DNA of 23,491 nt from UBA9619 sp964630665 (GTDB lineage Bacteria > Pseudomonadota > Gammaproteobacteria > Arenicellales > UBA868), in assembly GCA_964630665.1 (NCBI GenBank), contig CAZVVN010000055.1, positions 1 to 23,491 of the forward strand, in the 5' to 3' direction. A program made the translations under genes and the position numbers. The notes beneath the pieces were generated by a model that saw only the letters and a program-made list of their open reading frames with translations, ran no database searches and had not been told where the DNA came from. Shown here piece after piece: positions 8,512 to 15,850 of this stretch. The first letter of the stretch is position 1. Every line of letters begins with the position of its first letter.

Positions 8512-8675
8512 GGTAGTGATTCCAGCGCGCCTTAGTGATATGACTGTGCCCGCTGGGCCCCGAAACGTCGCGTTTGAACGCGGGAACAGAGTCGAATCGA
8601 GGTCATTTGTTATGTGCGGAGAGTTTACACTTAATATATTATAAATATGTAACCCAGCTGTCTGAGGGAATTACC
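8512..8675. promoter_or_regulatory. Divergent promoter region of transporter operon and acetamidase gene
   Basis: This gap separates the leftward transporter operon from the rightward acetamidase gene. An AT-rich island at 8624-8652 stands out from the surroundings. On the plus strand, TTTACA (8624-8629), an 18-base spacer and TGTAAC (8648-8653) form a plausible promoter, leaving a leader of about 16 bases that contains GAGGGA (8664-8669) seven bases before the acetamidase ATG. On the minus strand, a perfect TATAAT occurs at 8643-8638, but its -35 region is poor. TTACA (8625-8629) and TGTAA (8648-8652) form an inverted repeat that could be an operator. All assignments are by eye. Confidence 0.45.
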
Positions 8676-9614
8676 ATGTCAGCGTCACACACCATTCATT
8701 CGGCCCATCACCATTTTGGCTGGGACAATTCCTTGGCACCCGTGATGACGGTTGCACCTGGCGATTCGATCGAAATTGAAACGGTCGACTCGTCAGGCGG
8801 ACAATTGACAGTCGACTCAGACGTTGGCGACGTTGTTGCAATGGATTTTGGCAAGGTCAATCCAGTGACAGGCCCGATAAAGGTCGATGGGGCCGAAGCC
8901 GGTGATCTGCTCAAGGTGACTCTCGAAGCTTTTGAGCCCTCGGGCTGGGGATGGACCGCTGTCATTCCCGGTTTCGGTCTGTTGGCCGATCAGTTTACTG
9001 ATGCGGCACTTCACACCTGGTCGTACGACGCCAGCGCTCTGGTACCGGCCGTCTACAGTCCTGCAGGCCAGGTTCCGCTCAAGCCGTTCTGCGGCACCAT
9101 CGGTCTGGCGCCGGCTGAAACGGGGCTGCACAGTGTGGTACCCCCACGCCGTGTTGGCGGCAACATGGATATACGCGATCTGTCAGCCGGGACCGTGTTG
9201 TATCTGCCGGTCGAGGTCGACGGTGCCCTGTTGTCTCTTGGGGATACCCACGCGGCTCAGGGTGACGGTGAGGTGTGTGGTACCGCGATCGAGAGCCCGA
9301 TGACGGTGGGTTTAACTTTTGACCTCGTCAAGCAGTCACCGATCAGATTCCCCCGCTACGAGACACCGGGCCCGGTGTCGAGTCACTTTGACCAGATGGG
9401 ATATCAGGTTACGACCGGAATCGGTCCTGACCTGATGCAGGGGGCCCGAGATGCGGTGAGCGGCATGATCGATCTCCTGGGTAGCCAGTATGGTCTGTCT
9501 CCGACCGAAGCCTACATGCTCTGCAGCGTCTGTGCCGATCTTCGGATCAGTGAAATTGTTGACCAGCCCAACTGGGTGGTCTCGCTGTATTTCCCGAAGA
9601 TCGTCTTCGGTTGA
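8676..9614 (+). CDS. Acetamidase/formamidase family protein
   Basis: This 312-residue protein belongs to the FmdA/AmdA family, metal-dependent amidases that release ammonia from formamide, acetamide or related small amides. Family marks are HHHFGWDNS (11-19), FGKVNPVTGPIKVDGAEAGD (58-77), PFCGTIGLAP (137-146), PRRVGGNMDIRDL (157-169) and GDTHAAQGDGEVCGTAIE (189-206). The last two stretches hold the conserved His, Asp and Glu residues expected at the active site. The frame is open back to 8574. The ATG at 8676 is preferred because GAGGGA lies seven bases upstream and family homology begins there. No signal peptide is seen. It is divergent from the importer operon, which suggests, but does not prove, co-regulation. 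It may process a small amide freed from the imported compound. The family also has poorly characterised members, so the true substrate is open. Confidence 0.92.
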   Translation: MSASHTIHSAHHHFGWDNSLAPVMTVAPGDSIEIETVDSSGGQLTVDSDVGDVVAMDFGKVNPVTGPIKVDGAEAGDLLKVTLEAFEPSGWGWTAVIPGFGLLADQFTDAALHTWSYDASALVPAVYSPAGQVPLKPFCGTIGLAPAETGLHSVVPPRRVGGNMDIRDLSAGTVLYLPVEVDGALLSLGDTHAAQGDGEVCGTAIESPMTVGLTFDLVKQSPIRFPRYETPGPVSSHFDQMGYQVTTGIGPDLMQGARDAVSGMIDLLGSQYGLSPTEAYMLCSVCADLRISEIVDQPNWVVSLYFPKIVFG

Positions 9615-9621
9615 TTTCAAT

Positions 9622-9643
9622 CTTCCTGGTTGTGCTCAGGAAG
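9622..9643. terminator. Possible bidirectional terminator hairpin between convergent genes
   Basis: In the 33-bp gap between two convergent stop codons (9614 and 9648), CTTCCTG (9622-9628) and CAGGAAG (9637-9643) form a perfect 7-bp stem with an 8-base loop. Position suits a shared terminator. Neither strand shows a strong U-tract after the stem, so the call rests mainly on location. Confidence 0.4.
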
Positions 9644-9647
9644 GGGG

Positions 9648-10607
9648 TCATCCGGTGCGTCGGCAGAGGCGGACCTTACGCGTACCCTTGCCCGGCTTGT
9701 AATTGGGCATCATCAACAGGCAGTTGTCATAGGGTGTGACGATCGGCACGTCACCGTCATTGGCGATCAGGGTTCCCGCTTTCTCGATCACTTCCATACC
9801 AGCGAAGGGCTCAACGAAGGCGAAGTCGTCGGTCTGAGCCGTCACACCGTCTGTGACATCCCACATTTCGGCTGTCGGCGGATCACTGGCCGCATCGGAC
9901 AGGTGCTGCTTGATGAATTCGGCTGACACAGCGTCTGCTGCACGCAGAAAATGCAGCGCCGTGTCCAGTGCCGCAGTCCCGGTCGCAGTTGCCCAGTGCT
10001 GGCCACACTCGACCAGCATGGCGACTTTATTGTTGGAGGCATCGTGAAACGGTGTGTACTCGATCAGCCTTTTGCCAACGATATGTCCCGACCCGCACAT
10101 GATGAAAGCCGGAAAATTGACCGCCGTGGCAAATTCACGCTCCTTTCCCAGCCCGTTGCAGATCATCAGAGCCGCCGAGCGGGTTCCCATGGAGTGAATG
10201 TCCAGCAGCAGATCAACAGAATCAAAGACCGGGCGCAACTCGCGGGCGCGACGAAGTTCAGCAGTGTCTTCGTCTGAGTCCAGCCGGTCCTCGACCCAGA
10301 CCCGGTTGAAGTCTTCGTCGACGAAGCGCGAGTCGTCCGGATTCAGTGGATCAAAATGATGAAAAGCCCTGTGGTTGATGAATCCCAGGGTCAGCTGGCC
10401 CCGGAGTGGTCGAACGTCGGCTTTGAGCAACGCGTCCAGTGCAATGGCGCCGCAGATCTCGTTGCCGTGGGTGAGGGCATTGATCATCACATGAGGACCA
10501 GCTGCACCGCTGTCAAATGTGGTGACGAATTCAACGCCGGTGTTGCCCTTGCGGTAGGGCTCAATGTCCGGTGCACTCAGTTCGACTGGGTAAGTGTTCT
10601 GGGTCAT
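9648..10607 (-). CDS. Succinylglutamate desuccinylase/aspartoacylase (AstE/AspA) family zinc deacylase
   Basis: This 319-residue protein is a zinc carboxypeptidase-like hydrolase that removes an acyl group from an N-acyl amino acid or similar amide. The zinc ligands are visible: ALTHGNE, giving His-x-x-Glu near residue 46, and a third His in DLLLDIHSMG near 135. The EDFNRVW segment near 100 is the family Asn-Arg substrate motif. A second conserved Glu, in AMLVECGQHW, is the likely general base. The ATG at 10607 is supported by GGAGGA about nine bases upstream, although the frame is open to 10676. Length is close to AstE (about 320). Without the other arginine-succinyl-transferase genes it is not AstE itself. 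DoeB-type ectoine-pathway deacetylases belong to the same superfamily, but their His-Gly-Asp-Glu motif differs from that seen here. It follows the CocE-type gene after 76 bp. Confidence 0.9.
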   Translation of the reverse strand: MTQNTYPVELSAPDIEPYRKGNTGVEFVTTFDSGAAGPHVMINALTHGNEICGAIALDALLKADVRPLRGQLTLGFINHRAFHHFDPLNPDDSRFVDEDFNRVWVEDRLDSDEDTAELRRARELRPVFDSVDLLLDIHSMGTRSAALMICNGLGKEREFATAVNFPAFIMCGSGHIVGKRLIEYTPFHDASNNKVAMLVECGQHWATATGTAALDTALHFLRAADAVSAEFIKQHLSDAASDPPTAEMWDVTDGVTAQTDDFAFVEPFAGMEVIEKAGTLIANDGDVPIVTPYDNCLLMMPNYKPGKGTRKVRLCRRTG

Positions 10608-10645
10608 CGGGTATTTCCTCCAGGTCTCATCTTGGTCTTCGGGGG

Positions 10646-10662
10646 CCGACCCGGATGGTCGG
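10646..10662. other. Small hairpin in the gap between hydrolase genes
   Basis: CCGACC (10646-10651) and GGTCGG (10657-10662) form a perfect 6-bp stem with a 5-base loop in the 76-bp gap between the CocE-type and AstE/AspA-type genes. There is no U-tract, so it is more likely an RNA structure or chance than a terminator. Confidence 0.3.
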
Positions 10663-10683
10663 ATGGATCGGCACACTGCCAGC

Positions 10684-12690
10684 TCACATCAGGTCTCTTG
10701 GGATCGAACGCAGCCACTCCCGTTTACTGACAACCTGATCGTTCTCAAAAGCCGTCACCTTGGCCCGGACATGAAAAGAATCTTCATCACACTCAATTGA
10801 GCTGTCCGATTCGGTGCGGATTGTCCAGTCGTCACGGTTCATCCAGCAGATGTAGCGACTGGTGGCGCGCGCACTCAACGGGTCGTTGAGGTCGATGGTC
10901 CAGCAGTCTTCGTGGCGGTGCCGGGTATGCAGGCTATGACCTGGGATCTCGATCTCACCCGTGTCGTCGATCACCTGCAGCCGGGTCACCTGGTTCTGCA
11001 GGTCGCGCTCGACCCGACGCTGGTAGTCTGCCTTGCTGTGAAGCGGGTATTCGGGCAGTGGGTCAGCGACCGTGGGGCCGGTGACAGTGATGGTGTCGGT
11101 ACCGTTCCTTTCGGGCAGTTCCAGTACACAGTGTCGGCCAAGATGCACCGTGGCTGTTGTGATCTGTGGTGGCGGCATCACCATCGGCCAGTAGGCCGTG
11201 GAGATAGCGATGCGAATACTGTGGCCCGGCAGGAAACGGTAGCCGCACTCGTCAAGGCGGACCTGGACATCGACGGCTTGATCCGGGACCATCGGTTCGG
11301 GCCGGTCGTTAGCCTTCCGGTGGGTAAGATTGACCACGCCCCAACTCACCCGGAAACTGGTGCCGTCGGGGTGTACGTCGAGCAACCGGATCGCGAGCAG
11401 GCCTATGGGCCTGTCGATCGAGACCCGAAGACGCATTACGGGCCGGCCCAGGATCTCGACGGCAGTTGTCAGTCTCTCGCTGTCAAAGAGCAGCGATCCG
11501 GCGTCGTCGGGGCGTTGATCACCGGCAAGTTCCGAGTCGGGTTTCAACGTGAAATACTCGCCGGATGCAGTGCCACAGTCGAGCGGTGAACAGATCGACG
11601 CTGTGGCCTCCTCCGCCAGGGCCAAGCTCAGTCGACCACCGATATCCGGGTAATAGGTTTTTGCCTGAATTGTCTCTGACGGCCAGGTGTTTTCGGCGAC
11701 CCAGCGGCCCGCTTCATGTTCGCGCCACGGGCCCGGGCGCACGTTTTCCGAGATGTATGCGCGGTAGGCGGGTAAGGATTCAGCATCGTTTTCGATCCCC
11801 TTGAGCCATCGGTCCCACCATCGCCGGGCTTCGGCAACGAAGTCCATGCGGGGATGCGGATAAGCGAAATGCGGGTACTGGTGAACCCATGGACCATTGA
11901 TGGCCTTGGTCTTGCCAGGGAAATGTGCTGCAGCAGCGGGCGGTGCGTTGATATAGCCGTCAGCCCAGCCGCTGATGACCAGTGCCGGTACAGTCATCGC
12001 TTCATAGCACTCGCAGACCGAGCCGTGTCGCCAGTAATCGTCACGGCGCTGGTGTGCCAGCCACTTCTCGAGTGGAAAGGGCTGCGTCTGAAGCCGCTTT
12101 AGCCAGGACCTGCGCCAGCTGTCGCCGACCAGAAGCGGGTCTGGTGGTCTGGAGGCGTAACACAGCATCACGCTCGACCACCAGAAGTTGGAATACAGCA
12201 GGCAGCCGTTCTTGTAGTGGATGTCATCGTTGTAGCGGTCGACTGTGGCGCCGATCGCAATCACCGCCTTCAGGGCCGGCGGTTTGAGGGCTGCGATCTG
12301 GAGGCTGTTGAAGCCACCCCATGAGATGCCCATCATGCCAATGTTGCCATCACACCAGTTCTGCGCAGCGATCCACTCGATGACCTCAACGCCATCTGCG
12401 AGCTCACGGGGGGAATACTCGTCATCGAATTCACCGTCGGATTCACCGGTGCCGGAGATGTCCACCCTGACGCCGGCATAGCCGACGGCAGCGAGCCCCG
12501 GGTAAGTGGCTTCATCGCGTTGACTGGTACCGTCGCGCTTGCGGTACGGGAGGTATTCCAGTATCGCGGGCACCGGTGTGCTTTCAGATGAGTGCGGCAG
12601 CCACAGTCGGCAGGCGAGGCGCCGGCCGTCGCTCAAGGGTATCAAACGATGCTCCACTACCGAGCAGGATCGTGCGGGGTGGTCGGTCAT
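10684..12690 (-). CDS. CocE/NonD family serine hydrolase (X-Pro dipeptidyl-peptidase-like)
   Basis: This 668-residue protein is an alpha/beta hydrolase of the peptidase S15/CocE group. Known members include cocaine esterase, alpha-amino-acid ester hydrolases, glutaryl-7-ACA acylases and X-Pro dipeptidyl peptidases. The triad can be placed: Ser123 in GISWGG (121-126), Asp244 in SGWADGY (240-246) and His270 in NGPWVHQYPH. RVDISGTGESDGEF (75-88) is the usual loop ahead of the nucleophile. The C-terminal part from about 350 is the beta-rich jelly-roll domain (PepX C-terminal type), with the FLPGHSIRIAISTAYWP stretch. No signal peptide is seen, so it is probably cytoplasmic. An in-frame stop upstream makes 12690 the first ATG, with a weak ribosome site. 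Substrates in the group range from esters to amides of acyl amino acids, which fits the neighbouring deacylases. The exact substrate is unknown. Confidence 0.92.
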   Translation of the reverse strand: MTDHPARSCSVVEHRLIPLSDGRRLACRLWLPHSSESTPVPAILEYLPYRKRDGTSQRDEATYPGLAAVGYAGVRVDISGTGESDGEFDDEYSPRELADGVEVIEWIAAQNWCDGNIGMMGISWGGFNSLQIAALKPPALKAVIAIGATVDRYNDDIHYKNGCLLYSNFWWSSVMLCYASRPPDPLLVGDSWRRSWLKRLQTQPFPLEKWLAHQRRDDYWRHGSVCECYEAMTVPALVISGWADGYINAPPAAAAHFPGKTKAINGPWVHQYPHFAYPHPRMDFVAEARRWWDRWLKGIENDAESLPAYRAYISENVRPGPWREHEAGRWVAENTWPSETIQAKTYYPDIGGRLSLALAEEATASICSPLDCGTASGEYFTLKPDSELAGDQRPDDAGSLLFDSERLTTAVEILGRPVMRLRVSIDRPIGLLAIRLLDVHPDGTSFRVSWGVVNLTHRKANDRPEPMVPDQAVDVQVRLDECGYRFLPGHSIRIAISTAYWPMVMPPPQITTATVHLGRHCVLELPERNGTDTITVTGPTVADPLPEYPLHSKADYQRRVERDLQNQVTRLQVIDDTGEIEIPGHSLHTRHRHEDCWTIDLNDPLSARATSRYICWMNRDDWTIRTESDSSIECDEDSFHVRAKVTAFENDQVVSKREWLRSIPRDLM

Positions 12691-12889
12691 GGCCGTGCGT
12701 TGGGTTGCAGTTGGCCGCCGGCAGTGGACTGGGCCTCAGAAAGCATCAGCAAAGCCGCTTTAAGGCGCGCTTGACCAGGTCCTGCTGAAGGCTCCTGGAC
12801 AAGCAGGCTGTAATCGATTCCGGGCGGGCTGTGGCCCGACACAGAAGAGCTGTCGACCGGATGCCACCTGGCTAAACTGTGATGTTTTC
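12691..12889. other. Intergenic region between dioxygenase and CocE-type hydrolase genes
   Basis: This 199-bp stretch has no convincing gene. It holds CCTGCT (12781-12786) paired with AGCAGG (12802-12807), and a short stem CGGGC (12825-12829) with GCCCG (12834-12838) around a TGTG loop. Neither has a U-tract. The gap is wide enough for a separate promoter for the CocE-type gene, but none is clear by eye. Confidence 0.4.
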
Positions 12890-13723
12890 TCAGGATGCCT
12901 TCCCGACAGCCGGTACATAAGGCTTGGACGTGAAGTGTTCAATATCGCCGGAAGCGAATTTCAGCCCGGCTTGTTTGATGGCTTCGTCGTCCACTTTCTC
13001 GAGCGGCACGTAGTAACGGTCGTCATTCTTATTGAAGGTATCGTTGCTGACGGCGTTGTAGCAGCAGATGAAGGTCCAGCGCCTGTTTGCCGAGCGGTTC
13101 TGATCTGAGCGGTGCAGTGTGTTCCCATGGAAGACAACCGCATCCCCAGGATCCAGCACACAGTCGACCACTTCGTGTGATGCCAGGATGTGTTCTATGC
13201 GTTCGGGATCAGCCGTGTTCTGCTCGGGTGTGACCTGGACGTGATCGAGCCGTCCCAGTCGATGAGAGCCTCTGACCAGTTTCAAGCAGCCGTTCGATGC
13301 GTCGGTGTGGTCCAGGGCAATCATAAAACTCAGCATCTTGGGCTCCAGGCAGCCGTTGTAGTACCAGTAGCCGTAGTCCTGATGCCACTCCCAGGCACCA
13401 CCCACGTAGGGGTCTTTTGCGGTCAGCTTCGACTGAAAGTGATAGACCGGCTCGCCAATCAGTGCTTCGGCGATGTCAACGATTTTCCGGCTGCGAGCGG
13501 CAAGACCATAGACGCTGTTACCGGGGCGGTTCCACAGTGAGATCCGTGTCGCACCGCCCTCTTGATCTGCGCGTAGCAGTGAGTGCGCAGCGATGGCAGG
13601 GTCTTCTTCCATGGCGCGTCTGAGAAGGTCGGTCTCCCCAGCATCAAACAGGCCGCGGAGAAAAATAAATCCGTCCTCGTTGTAGTCAGCGATTTCTCGG
13701 GATGTTAGGCGGGACACAATCAT
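12890..13723 (-). CDS. Phytanoyl-CoA dioxygenase (PhyH) family Fe(II)/2-oxoglutarate oxygenase
   Basis: This 277-residue protein is a non-haem iron oxygenase that couples decarboxylation of 2-oxoglutarate to hydroxylation of a substrate. The iron triad is visible: His114 and Asp116 in WEWHQDYGYW (111-120), and His204 in FHGNTLHRSDQN (198-209). Arg215 lies eleven residues after His204, the spacing at which PhyH enzymes bind the 2-oxoglutarate carboxylate. NGCLKLVRGSHRLGR (144-158) is a strong family motif. No signal peptide is seen. The EctD-specific metal-site sequence is not present, so ectoine hydroxylase is unlikely. The gene leads the leftward hydrolase set, and a hydroxylation step could prepare the same compound for cleavage. 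It has its own probable promoter at 13754-13762. No clear ribosome site precedes the ATG. Confidence 0.92.
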   Translation of the reverse strand: MIVSRLTSREIADYNEDGFIFLRGLFDAGETDLLRRAMEEDPAIAAHSLLRADQEGGATRISLWNRPGNSVYGLAARSRKIVDIAEALIGEPVYHFQSKLTAKDPYVGGAWEWHQDYGYWYYNGCLEPKMLSFMIALDHTDASNGCLKLVRGSHRLGRLDHVQVTPEQNTADPERIEHILASHEVVDCVLDPGDAVVFHGNTLHRSDQNRSANRRWTFICCYNAVSNDTFNKNDDRYYVPLEKVDDEAIKQAGLKFASGDIEHFTSKPYVPAVGKAS

Positions 13724-14050
13724 ATGTGTTCATTTTTCGCGATAGGCGCGTGCATCATAGCAAAATATTTCGACATATTTTCTGTTCGATATCAAACGGT
13801 GTCGGTAACCTGGCCGTGACAATTCTGGCAGAAGTAGCGTCATTTGGCAGGCCGTACACTGTGACGGCAAAATCGTTAGCAGCATGGGCGATGGCAAGCA
13901 CATTGGGCAATCGATAAACCGCATTCGGTATTTGGTACAGATCTCCTGTTCCGGTTGCCCAGGCTATCGGATCAATCCCCCTATCAATTGACTGGCGATC
14001 ATGCAGTAAACTCGACAGCACGACCGCTGTCTGATCACCGGCAGGCATAC
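13724..14050. other. 327-bp divergent intergenic region between dioxygenase and AtuA genes
   Basis: This gap separates the leftward dioxygenase gene from the rightward Atu-like cluster. Its right-hand part, from about 13800, shows no convincing promoter or gene. A TTGACT hexamer at 13988-13993 lacks a matching -10. A 102-codon leftward open frame at 13755-14063 fills much of it but has no recognisable domain, and its codon third positions are richer in A/T than those of the neighbours. The left part is AT-rich and contains the promoter and inverted repeat listed separately. Confidence 0.5.
13754..13781 (-). promoter_or_regulatory. Probable dioxygenase promoter with overlapping operator-like inverted repeat
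   Basis: Read leftwards, TGCTATGAT (13762-13754) is an extended -10 element, with TATGAT differing from consensus at one base. It would start transcription about 24 bases before the dioxygenase ATG. Directly upstream lies a perfect inverted repeat, AAAATAT (13762-13768) and ATATTTT (13775-13781), with a 6-base centre. It covers the -13 to -35 zone where a bound repressor would block RNA polymerase. The -35 hexamer itself is weak. Confidence 0.5.
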
Positions 14051-15850
14051 ATGGCAGATACAACGATCCGTATTGGAGGAGCCAGTGGTTTCTGGGGCGA
14101 AGCTGCCTTGGCGACTCCTCAGTTGCTCAAGGCCGGTGGGCTGGATTACCTGGTCTATGACTACCTGGCCGAGATCACCATGTCGATCATGGCCAGGGCT
14201 CGTAACAGGGATCAGAATCTTGGTTATGCGACGGACTTTATCGAGTCCACGCTTTGCCCGAATCTTGCTGAGATCGCGAGCCAGGGTGTGAAACTCATCT
14301 CGAATGCGGGAGGCTTGAACCCGGGGGCCTGTGCCATTGCTGCAAGTGACGCCATAGCCAAGATCGGGCTCGACCTCAAGGTCGCGGTGGTCACCGGTGA
14401 TGACCTGACCGGGCACAAAACGCAGTTTGCAGATCGAGGTCTGACCGAGATGTTTTCCGGGCAGTCGTTTCCTGCGCCCGAGAGCGTTGCGAGTGTCAAT
14501 GCCTATCTCGGGGCGTTTCCGATTGCTGAGGCGCTTGACCTTGGTGCCGACATCGTGATCACCGGACGCTGTGTGGACAGCGCGGTGACACTCGGGGCGT
14601 GTATCCACGCTTTCGGATGGCAGGCCGATGCACTTGATTGTCTGGCCGGTGGATCTCTTGCCGGACATATTCTTGAGTGTGGTCCGCAGGCAACCGGTGG
14701 AAACTTCACCGACTGGCATGAGGTCGCCGATTCACTGGTCGATATCGGTTATCCCATTGCCGAGGTCTCAAACGACGGTTCGTTTGTCTGTACCAAGCCC
14801 GAATCGAGCGGGGGAGTGGTGACGGTCGGTTCGGTTGCCGAGCAAGCGCTCTACGAAATTGGTGATCCCCAGGCCTATGTGCTGCCTGACGTTGTCTGTG
14901 ACTTTTCGGCTATTAGTATTGATCAGTCAGGGCCCGACCGTGTACGGGTCAGAGGAGCACTCGGCTATCCCGCACCGGAAGAGTACAAGGTCTGCGCAAC
15001 CTACGCGGACGGGTTCCGGGGCGGGCTGCTGCTGACCTTCAATGGATTCGATGCCAGGGCAAAAGCCCTGGTTTTTGCCGAGGCCGGCATTGCCCGGGCG
15101 ACAGAGCGGTTGAGTGCGATGAATCTTGCTGAATTCAGTGAAACAAGTGTCGAAGTTCTTGGCGGGGTGCCGCAGGAATACCAGCAAACCCCGCTCGTGA
15201 ACTACCAGGAAGTAGCGCTGAAGATCGCGGCTCGTCATCCGGCAGCCGCTGGCGTCGCGATCCTGTTGAAAGAGGTGACGGGTCTGGGTCTGGCAACTCC
15301 ACCGGGTCTGTCAGTCTTCGCCGGGGGCCGACCCCGGCCCTCACCGGTGATCCGATTGTTCTCATTCCTGATATCCAGAGCGGAAGTCAGGATCCAGATC
15401 GAGTTTGACGGTCAGAGCATTGTGCATATGCCGGGAGCTGCAAAATCGCCGGCAGTAACTGCTGCGAAGCCGCACCCGGAACCGGCAGAACCTGAACAGG
15501 GCGTGCAGATGACCGAGGTGCCGCTGGTCAGATTGGCGTTTGGTCGAAGCGGTGACAAAGGCAACAAGGCCAACATCGGGATCATCGCGCGCCGACCGGA
15601 GTATCTGCCTTTTATTTGGGCGGCGCTCAGCCCGGACACGGTGGCCCGGTGTTTCTCAGGCTACCTCAAGGGCGAGGTAGAGCGATTTTTTCTGCCGGGG
15701 ATTCATGCGGTCAATTTCGTATTGCACGACGTGCTTGGCGGCGGCGGTATTGCGAGTCTTCGAAATGATGCTCAGGGCAAGGGTTTTGCACAGATTCTAC
15801 TGGCGCAATCCGTGAGCGTGCCTGTGCAAATGATCGGAGAGCGGACGTGA
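14051..15850 (+). CDS. atuA: Acyclic terpene utilization AtuA-family protein (DUF1446)
   Basis: This 599-residue protein belongs to the AtuA family. AtuA is named for the Pseudomonas citronellol/geraniol (acyclic terpene) locus, where it accompanies geranyl-CoA carboxylase. The biochemical role of the family is not established. The N-terminal DUF1446 domain spans about residues 3-455, opening with IRIGGASGFWGE and including LISNAGGLNPGACA (82-95) and DIVITGRCVDSAV. A proline-rich linker near 470-485 leads to a C-terminal ferredoxin-fold-like domain (about 488-585) with RLAFGRSGDKGNKANIGI and GVLGGGG-type glycines. It is thus the two-domain form. The frame is open back to 13955. The ATG at 14051 is chosen because homology begins there, though its ribosome site is weak. 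Its stop overlaps the next start by four bases (GTGA), coupling it to the carboxylase beta subunit. Confidence 0.93.
   Translation: MADTTIRIGGASGFWGEAALATPQLLKAGGLDYLVYDYLAEITMSIMARARNRDQNLGYATDFIESTLCPNLAEIASQGVKLISNAGGLNPGACAIAASDAIAKIGLDLKVAVVTGDDLTGHKTQFADRGLTEMFSGQSFPAPESVASVNAYLGAFPIAEALDLGADIVITGRCVDSAVTLGACIHAFGWQADALDCLAGGSLAGHILECGPQATGGNFTDWHEVADSLVDIGYPIAEVSNDGSFVCTKPESSGGVVTVGSVAEQALYEIGDPQAYVLPDVVCDFSAISIDQSGPDRVRVRGALGYPAPEEYKVCATYADGFRGGLLLTFNGFDARAKALVFAEAGIARATERLSAMNLAEFSETSVEVLGGVPQEYQQTPLVNYQEVALKIAARHPAAAGVAILLKEVTGLGLATPPGLSVFAGGRPRPSPVIRLFSFLISRAEVRIQIEFDGQSIVHMPGAAKSPAVTAAKPHPEPAEPEQGVQMTEVPLVRLAFGRSGDKGNKANIGIIARRPEYLPFIWAALSPDTVARCFSGYLKGEVERFFLPGIHAVNFVLHDVLGGGGIASLRNDAQGKGFAQILLAQSVSVPVQMIGERT

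Noticed and set aside
10912..11589. A 225-codon rightward open frame.
   Set aside because: It is antisense to the C-terminal half of the CocE-type hydrolase and shows no domain of its own.
9648..13723. An ectoine pathway (EctD-like dioxygenase plus DoeB-like deacetylase).
   Set aside because: The oxygenase metal motif is WEWHQDYGYW, not the EctD signature, and the deacylase has His-Gly-Asn-Glu rather than the DoeB-type motif. No ectA/B/C or doeA/C/D genes are present.
13988..14016. A promoter for the AtuA cluster based on TTGACT at 13988-13993.
   Set aside because: No acceptable -10 sequence occurs at a spacing of 15-19 bases.
13755..14063. A 102-codon leftward open frame filling the gap between the dioxygenase and AtuA genes.
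   Set aside because: It has no recognisable domain or ribosome site, and it overlaps the AtuA start. Its stop overlaps the likely dioxygenase promoter, and its third codon positions are less G/C-rich than those of the neighbours. A database search finding conserved homologues would revive it.
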